DNA of 5,843 bases, taken from assembly GCA_007127275.1 (NCBI GenBank), contig SKZP01000569.1, forward strand, positions 1 to 5,843. Direction: 5' to 3'. This stretch comes from Planctomycetota bacterium (lineage in GTDB: Bacteria; Planctomycetota; UBA8742; SKZP01). Made by a program: the position numbers and the translations under genes. Below are positions 1 through 4,463 of the stretch, in pieces (the first letter of the stretch is position 1; each line of letters starts with the position of its first letter). The notes beneath the pieces are model-generated. The model saw nothing but the letters and a program-made list of their open reading frames with translations. It was not told where the DNA came from and did not search any database.

Positions 1-229
1 AGGCCGCCGTGCCGCCATCGGCGAGGCGGTCGGTGGTGCGCAGCGCCCACGCCGTGGCCGAGGTGCCCGCAACGGCGCCCACAAGCCGCGTCACGGGACG
101 CAGCGTGACCGGCGGGGCAAGCACCATCGGTGGAATTCCGTCGGGGTCTCCCTTGCAACCGGACGCCAACGGCATCACCAGCAACACGGCCAGCCCCGTG
201 GCAACGAAAAAGTTGTGCTTCGCCGGCAT
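1..229 (-). CDS. Putative outer-membrane lipoprotein, 3' end off window (partial)
   Basis: The minus-strand frame is open from an ATG at 229 to the left edge, giving 76 codons and no stop. The product starts MPAKHNFFVATGLAVLLV and has a typical lipoprotein signal peptide: a short basic n-region (Lys4, His5), a hydrophobic core at about residues 7-22, and a lipobox-like LASGC with Cys25 as the predicted lipidated residue. Position +2 after Cys is Lys, not Asp, which in Lol-type systems would favour the outer membrane. The rest of the visible part (residues 26-76) is Pro/Val/Ala-rich and includes a GAVAGTSATAWALRTTDRLA stretch that I cannot assign to a family. An AGAAGGGGG tract about 6 nt upstream is a good ribosome binding site. 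The gene follows fructose-bisphosphatase on the same strand after 90 nt, so shared transcription is possible but unproven. Signal peptide and start are fairly secure; function is unknown. Confidence 0.72.
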   Translation of the reverse strand, partial: MPAKHNFFVATGLAVLLVMPLASGCKGDPDGIPPMVLAPPVTLRPVTRLVGAVAGTSATAWALRTTDRLADGGTAA

Positions 230-235
230 CCTTCG

Positions 236-244
236 CCCCCTTCT
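236..244 (-). promoter_or_regulatory. Ribosome binding site of the lipoprotein gene
   Basis: On the minus strand this reads AGAAGGGGG and ends 6 nt before the ATG at 229. It is purine-rich with good anti-SD complementarity and supports that start codon. Confidence 0.6.
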
Positions 245-319
245 GGATGATTCGGTGCGACGCTCTCCCCTACTCAAGCGCCCAAACTCTACAAATCGTT
301 CACAAATCTTGCGACGTGC

Positions 320-1261
320 CTACGCGCTCGAGCCCTCGGCGCTTCGTTCGCGCAGGTAGGTCTGCGCGGCTTCCACTTCGTATCTCGAACCGATGTAGAT
401 CGGCGAGCGTTGGTCGACGGTGTTCAGCGGCAACTCGAGAATGCGCTGGCAGCCGGTACTCGCTTTGCCGCCGGCCTGCTCGAAGATGTAGGCCATCGGC
501 TGGTTCTCGAAAAGCAACCGGAGTTTTCCCTCGGGGTCCTTCGTCGTACCGGGGTAGCAGAAGATGCCACCCCCTTTGGCGAGAATCTGGTTCAAGTCGC
601 CGACCATGCCCCCCGAGTAGCGCAGCTTGTAGCCTTCCTCGCGCAGATACTGGATGAAGGCGGCATGCCCCGGCGTCCAGTCTTTCTCGGTGCCGCCAGG
701 GGCGTAGATGGTCCCGCGCTCGCGCAACCGAATGTCGTTGCGCGAGACAATGTACTCCCCGGCCGGGTTGAGCACGAACTCGTGAACCCCCGAGTCCTGC
801 GCGGCGTAGACCATCGTGGTCAGCGGCCCGTAGAGCACGTACATCGCCGCAACCAGGGTCTGCGGCTGAGTGATATCGGTGGTGTCGTGAATGCCAATGA
901 TCGTGCCAATGGAAAGATTGGTGTCGACGAGCGAGGAGCCGTCGAGCGGGTCGACCGTGACACTAAAGCGCCCTTCGAGGTGGGCGTAGGTAACAATGTC
1001 CTCCCCTTCCTCGGAGGCGAACTCGCGCACGAGCCGGGTTTGGCGGAAGCGGTCCTTGAGAATGGTATCGGCGAGCACATCCAGCGCGAGTTGCTGTTCA
1101 CCGTAGGCGTTCGTCGAGCCGGCAAAGCCGCGCTGGGCGTCTTTGATCGCGAGGTTGATGTAGCGTGCGCAAGCGGCAATTTCGTAAAGAAGCCCGCGCA
1201 AGTCGTCGTCCTTCACACGGTCGACCAAATGAGCGCGCAGATTCGTCCCGAGATACTGCAT
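320..1261 (-). CDS. fbp: Fructose-1,6-bisphosphatase, class I
   Basis: Cytoplasmic enzyme that hydrolyses fructose 1,6-bisphosphate to fructose 6-phosphate plus phosphate in gluconeogenesis; some relatives also act on sedoheptulose 1,7-bisphosphate in the Calvin cycle. The product is 313 residues against about 330 for E. coli Fbp. Class I hallmarks are in order: SEEGED (Glu84, Glu85), the metal site DPLDGSS (Asp104, Asp107), NLSIGTIIGI at 115-124, the substrate loop YSGGMVGDLNQIL at 215-227, and the family signature GKLRLLFENQPMAYIFEQAG at 245-264, with Glu252 matching the metal-binding Glu280 of the mammalian enzyme. The start at 1261 is chosen because AGGA lies 9 nt upstream and MQYLGTNLRAHLV aligns with the family N-terminus. 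The frame stays open to 1486, but that extension does not resemble the family. The usual AMP-site GELT segment is replaced by DDDLR (18-22), suggesting loss of AMP inhibition. Family assignment is very secure; regulation is inferred. Confidence 0.96.
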   Translation of the reverse strand: MQYLGTNLRAHLVDRVKDDDLRGLLYEIAACARYINLAIKDAQRGFAGSTNAYGEQQLALDVLADTILKDRFRQTRLVREFASEEGEDIVTYAHLEGRFSVTVDPLDGSSLVDTNLSIGTIIGIHDTTDITQPQTLVAAMYVLYGPLTTMVYAAQDSGVHEFVLNPAGEYIVSRNDIRLRERGTIYAPGGTEKDWTPGHAAFIQYLREEGYKLRYSGGMVGDLNQILAKGGGIFCYPGTTKDPEGKLRLLFENQPMAYIFEQAGGKASTGCQRILELPLNTVDQRSPIYIGSRYEVEAAQTYLRERSAEGSSA

Positions 1262-1270
1262 GACCAAGTA

Positions 1271-1276
1271 TCCTGA
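1271..1276 (-). promoter_or_regulatory. Ribosome binding site deciding the fbp start
   Basis: Minus-strand TCAGGA, with AGGA 9 nt upstream of the ATG at 1261. It supports the 313-residue product over the longer in-frame versions that start as far up as 1486. Confidence 0.55.
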
Positions 1277-1574
1277 AGCGGCAGAAGCCCGCCGGTGCGG
1301 AGAAGAGGTGAAACGGAAATCCAATGCCCCCATTCTCCCAAGCGAAGCAAGCTCGGCGCAAGCACTCCGCAAAGGCGCACAAGGAAGGAGGCCGTGGACG
1401 ACCTCCCAAACGTGCAGGCGAGCGCAGGGCGCCAGCCCGAATGCCATGAAACAAAAAGCTTTTCGGGTTGTTGCATTGCGCTGCACGAGATGATCCTCGT
1501 GTGGTCGCTACGCCCGTGGATGACGTATCTTGAACGGGACGAAACGGCATGAGGCGGCGCCTTGCGGATGCGGC

Positions 1575-1580
1575 GAGGAG
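1575..1580 (+). promoter_or_regulatory. Ribosome binding site deciding the start of the repeat protein
   Basis: GAGGAG ends 8 nt before the ATG at 1589. The in-frame upstream candidates, TTG at 1562 and ATG at 1568, lack comparable spacing. Choosing 1589 also puts the basic residues (Arg4, Lys7, Arg8) directly before the hydrophobic segment, as expected of a signal anchor. Confidence 0.7.
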
Positions 1581-1588
1581 TACACGCG

Positions 1589-4369
1589 ATGACGTACCGA
1601 GGATCCAAACGTTTGCTCCCCCTCGGGCTTGTCGTGCTGGGTCTTGTGCTCGTTGCCGGCGCGTGGCTGCTCATTCTCGACACTTCCGGCGCCCGCGACG
1701 ACGAATCATCGCAGCCCCCTGCGGCTTCCGAGCGCAAAGCCGCCGACGCGGCCGAGTCCCCGTTCGGCAGGAGCGCGAACGACGCCGCTTCGCCGGAAAC
1801 AACCGGACCCCCCGTAGTCGAAACCGACGAGACGGCCACTGCCGACGAGGAGCCGGGTGAAGTTGCAACCGCACCAACGCACGCCAATGCCGGCATTCGC
1901 GGTCGCGTCCTCGACGGCAGCGGCGAACCGGTGCACGGCGCCGTCGTCGTGCTGGTGCCTCGCGGGCGCGTCAGCCCCGTTGACGAGCCGGGGGAAGACC
2001 GCGTGCGCACCGAGCGCGACGGCACCTTCGAGTTTCGCGGATTGCGCGCCGGCGACGACCGCTTTTACACGCTGTCGGTCGAACCGGAAGGAGATTCCGA
2101 CCTGCTGGTCGTGTCGCGAACCGTGCAGAACCTCGCATTCGGCGAGATGCGCAACGCCGGTGTGCTGCGGCTGCTGCGCGAAGCCACGCTCGAAGGTGTT
2201 GTTCTCGACCCGGACGAAGCGCCGGTGGCCGAGGCCCATGTCGCGGTGACGTGGGGATCACCTGGCGCCGGCGCTCATCCGCGTGTCCGCAGTGTCCGTA
2301 CCGGCGAGGACGGCACATTTCGCGCTGAGCGGTTGCATCCGCGCACCGTTTACGTTCAGGCGCAGGCCGACGGGTACCGGCACAGCGAGGTGCAACGCGT
2401 CGAGCTCGCCGAGGGGGAACGCACCGGGCCTTTGGTGCTTTCGTTGCGCACGCCTCTTTCGCTCGTCGCCTTGGTGCGAGACTCCGCTGGCGAGCCGGTA
2501 TACGACGCCACGGTGTCGTTGGAGCAGCGCCGAACGGGAGAAGGGATGCCGGGCCGGATTCGAGCGCAGCGCACGGATGCGAACGGGCGCGCCGAGTTCG
2601 ACGCGGTGCCGCATTCGCACGTGCGCGTAACCGTGCGAGCGACGGATCACCTTGACCTGACCGTGCCGGCCACACTGAAGCCGGAGGGGCGGCCGAACGA
2701 GCTGACGCTGACCATGCACCGCCGCGCCATGCTCGAGGGGGAGGTCGTCGACTCCGAAGGAGAGCCGCTGGCGGGGGTCGAGGTACGACTTCGCTCGTTG
2801 GAACCGGACGCCGGCCCGCCGAGGAGCAGCCGTACCGAGAGCGACGGTCGCTTCGCCTTTCAAGGGCTCGAGCCAGGGCCCGCGGCGCTCGACGTTCGTG
2901 AGGTCCGCTTTGGGCCGTATCCGCTACGGCCCGACGAAACGGTGCATGCGGGTACGCTCGAGGTGCCGCGCAAGGGAACGCTCGAGGTGCGCGTGCTCGC
3001 TGGCGAAACTGAGGAAGCGGTGACGGACGCGCGTGTGGTGGCCCATCCGCTCGACGAGGCGTTCGGCGAAACGGTCGTTTTGCACGGCGGCGCGCCGGTC
3101 GTGGCGAACAGCGACGAGAGTGGCGTGGCGCGTTTGCCGCTAGGCGCCGGCGACTACGCGTTGCACGTTCGCGGCCGCGGCCATGCCCCGCACCATGTTC
3201 GCGAGGCGGTGCATGTGTTCGCCGGGAGGACGACGCGACTCGACGTGCGCGTGCGTGTCGGCGGCCGCGTCGCCGGGACCGTGCGCGACCAGCACCGTGC
3301 GCCGGTGCAGACGCCGTTGCGCTTGATCCGCAAAGACGACCCGCGCGCGGTTGTCTACGGCTCGAGCGACGCCGCGGGACACTTCGTCTTTGCACATGTC
3401 GCCCCCGGCACCTACCGCCTGCGAGCGGGCACCGCCGGCGAGCCGAGCCGCTTCGGGGCGCGGCCCCGCGAGTACTTCGAAGTAAGCGAGGGGGAAACGG
3501 CACAGCGCGAGGTGCGCCTGAGCGTGGAGACGGCGACGCTGGAGTTCGTGCTCGAGCACGCTCACGGGCAAAACGGCATCCTCGACGAAGGCGCCACGCT
3601 CGGCATTGCACGGCGCACCGGCCTCGACGGGACCGGGCCAACGGTGCGCTACGAGGTCGAGGCGCTGGCGACGCTTGCCGACAACCGTGCACATTTCGAG
3701 GGCTTGCCCGTCGGCAAGACGCTCGTGGCTTTGCTGCGCACAAGCGAGCATCCGGTGCCGGTAGAGTTTCTGCTCGGTGAGTTGCGCCCCGGCCGGCATG
3801 CGCGAACACTCGAGATCCCCGGCGAGCACGGACATGCCGGCACGCTCGCCGGCACGGTCCGGTGCGACGAGAGCAGCACCGGCGTTGTCGGCGCACACAT
3901 TCACGCGTGGCGCATTGACACCGACGGCAGGCCGCTCGTGCTGCGCGAGACGACGAGTGCCGTCGACGGCAGCTTCCACGTCCGAGACGTGCCACCGGGG
4001 CGGTACCGCCTCGCCGTTACCGCACCGGGCAAAGCCGCCGTGCTGCGAGAGCACGACCTTCTCCCGCACGGCGAGTCGCAGCCGCTCGAAATCACTCTCG
4101 GAAAGGCCGGGCACCTCGTGTTTCAGGTTCACCTCGAAGCGGCCGCGCCGGACAGCGTCGTCCGCGCCACCTTGCACCCCGAGGGCAACGCATATGCGTC
4201 ACGCGTGCGGACCGCCCGCGCCGGCGAGTGGTTGCTCTTTAGCCAGCTACGGGTCAACGAGACCTACCGGCTGCGCTTCGAGTCCGAGCACCACCGAGGG
4301 CACGACGCCACTTACGTCGTGCGCCGCCCCGCCGCCGAAGTCGAGCGCATCCGCCTGGAGGCCCGCTGA
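1589..4369 (+). CDS. Membrane-anchored protein with about nine carboxypeptidase-regulatory-like repeats
   Basis: The product is 926 residues. A short basic N-terminus is followed by one hydrophobic segment (about 9-30) with no lipobox Cys, so it is probably an uncleaved anchor with the remainder outside the cytoplasm. Residues 31-100 are an Asp/Glu/Ala/Pro/Thr-rich linker. The rest is about nine tandem beta-sandwich units starting near 102, 199, 288, 379, 464, 558, 647, 749 and 839. Each opens with a strand like GRVLDGSGEPVHGAVV and most carry a turn like TESDGRFAFQGLEPG, the pattern of CarboxypepD_reg/CNA-B-like (transthyretin-type) folds. Units 5, 7 and 9 are the most divergent. No peptidase, hydrolase or sorting motif is visible, and the only Cys is Cys759. 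Such arrays are usually stalks, adhesins or carbohydrate/protein-binding scaffolds; the specific role here is unknown. It is divergent from fbp and convergent with the thioredoxin-like gene, so it appears monocistronic. Confidence 0.88.
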   Translation: MTYRGSKRLLPLGLVVLGLVLVAGAWLLILDTSGARDDESSQPPAASERKAADAAESPFGRSANDAASPETTGPPVVETDETATADEEPGEVATAPTHANAGIRGRVLDGSGEPVHGAVVVLVPRGRVSPVDEPGEDRVRTERDGTFEFRGLRAGDDRFYTLSVEPEGDSDLLVVSRTVQNLAFGEMRNAGVLRLLREATLEGVVLDPDEAPVAEAHVAVTWGSPGAGAHPRVRSVRTGEDGTFRAERLHPRTVYVQAQADGYRHSEVQRVELAEGERTGPLVLSLRTPLSLVALVRDSAGEPVYDATVSLEQRRTGEGMPGRIRAQRTDANGRAEFDAVPHSHVRVTVRATDHLDLTVPATLKPEGRPNELTLTMHRRAMLEGEVVDSEGEPLAGVEVRLRSLEPDAGPPRSSRTESDGRFAFQGLEPGPAALDVREVRFGPYPLRPDETVHAGTLEVPRKGTLEVRVLAGETEEAVTDARVVAHPLDEAFGETVVLHGGAPVVANSDESGVARLPLGAGDYALHVRGRGHAPHHVREAVHVFAGRTTRLDVRVRVGGRVAGTVRDQHRAPVQTPLRLIRKDDPRAVVYGSSDAAGHFVFAHVAPGTYRLRAGTAGEPSRFGARPREYFEVSEGETAQREVRLSVETATLEFVLEHAHGQNGILDEGATLGIARRTGLDGTGPTVRYEVEALATLADNRAHFEGLPVGKTLVALLRTSEHPVPVEFLLGELRPGRHARTLEIPGEHGHAGTLAGTVRCDESSTGVVGAHIHAWRIDTDGRPLVLRETTSAVDGSFHVRDVPPGRYRLAVTAPGKAAVLREHDLLPHGESQPLEITLGKAGHLVFQVHLEAAAPDSVVRATLHPEGNAYASRVRTARAGEWLLFSQLRVNETYRLRFESEHHRGHDATYVVRRPAAEVERIRLEAR
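1682..1888 (+). other. Low-complexity acidic/Ala/Pro linker in the repeat protein
   Basis: Codes for about residues 32-100, between the membrane segment and the first beta repeat. It is rich in Ala, Glu, Asp, Pro, Ser and Thr with few large hydrophobic residues, consistent with a flexible spacer that holds the repeat array away from the membrane. Confidence 0.6.
1892..4366 (+). repeat. Nine-unit protein repeat array, about 84-104 residues per unit
   Basis: The turn motif with consensus [TS]-x-x-[DN]-G-x-[FA] recurs at about residues 141, 238, 329, 416, 508, 592, 696 (degenerate), 790 and 874 (degenerate). Successive spacings are 97, 91, 87, 92, 84, 104, 94 and 84 residues. The units are divergent, so this is an old domain array rather than a recent DNA-level tandem repeat. 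Unit boundaries are approximate because they were placed by eye. Confidence 0.75.
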
Positions 4370-4386
4370 TCAGCCGGGCACCCATG

Positions 4387-4429
4387 CGACGAGCGCGAAA
4401 CCTGCATGAAAGAGGCTTCGCGCTCGTCG
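4387..4429. terminator. Hairpin between convergent genes, probable bidirectional terminator
   Basis: Perfect 13-bp inverted repeat: CGACGAGCGCGAA (4387-4399) and TTCGCGCTCGTCG (4417-4429). After one A/C mismatch, CCT (4401-4403) can pair with AGG (4413-4415), leaving a loop of about 9 nt. It begins 17 nt after the stop of the repeat protein and lies 34 nt beyond the stop of the thioredoxin-like gene. No T-tract follows on either strand, so it is not a classical intrinsic terminator. Position and stem strength still make transcription end or mRNA 3'-end protection the best guess. Confidence 0.6.
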
Positions 4430-4436
4430 AGCATGA

Positions 4437-4460
4437 GTCACCAATGAGGTCACCAATGAC
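4437..4460 (+). repeat. Two-copy 12-bp tandem repeat
   Basis: GTCACCAATGAG followed directly by GTCACCAATGAC, identical in 11 of 12 bases, just outside the stop codon of the thioredoxin-like gene. No function is evident; probably slippage. Confidence 0.7.
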
Positions 4461-4463
4461 GGA

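Larger units (their letters stand above)
1262..1588. other. Divergent intergenic region, about 330 bp, no gene seen
   Basis: Lies between the divergent fbp and repeat-protein genes, so promoters for both should be here. The open frames crossing it are extensions or shadows with no family resemblance and no start context. It contains an AT-rich island around 1448-1464 with the 10-bp palindrome AAAAGCTTTT (1454-1463), overlapped by a 6-bp inverted repeat CCCGAA (1436-1441) / TTCGGG (1462-1467). A weak -10-like TATCTT lies at 1526-1531 on the plus strand without a good -35 partner. I could not define a convincing sigma-70 promoter in either direction. Confidence 0.5.

Noticed and set aside
410..1276. 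288-codon open frame on the plus strand opposite fbp
   Set aside because: It is an antisense shadow of a well-conserved enzyme gene, without domain resemblance or RBS.
1387..1406. GGAGG/CCTCC inverted repeat with 10-nt loop as a regulatory hairpin
   Set aside because: Only 5 bp, common by chance in GC-rich DNA, and with no supporting context.
1262..1486. N-terminal extension of FBPase by 75 residues
   Set aside because: The extension does not look like the family, while the ATG at 1261 has an RBS and matches the family N-terminus.
1526..1531. TATCTT as a -10 promoter element for the repeat protein
   Set aside because: No acceptable -35 hexamer at 16-18 nt upstream, so it is noted only as a weak candidate within the intergenic entry.
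1562..1588. TTG (1562) or ATG (1568) as start of the repeat protein
   Set aside because: GAGGAG at 1575-1580 lies downstream of both and is ideally spaced for the ATG at 1589.
1971..3995. Very long (674-codon) open frame on the minus strand, antisense to the repeat protein
   Set aside because: The product is dominated by Arg, Ala, Ser and Pro with no recognisable domain, as expected from reading a GC-rich gene in the wrong frame. The plus-strand gene has an RBS, a membrane anchor and clear domain repeats.
3140..4177. 345-codon minus-strand open frame opposite the repeat protein
   Set aside because: Wrong-frame shadow: no motif, no start context, and it overlaps a well-supported gene.
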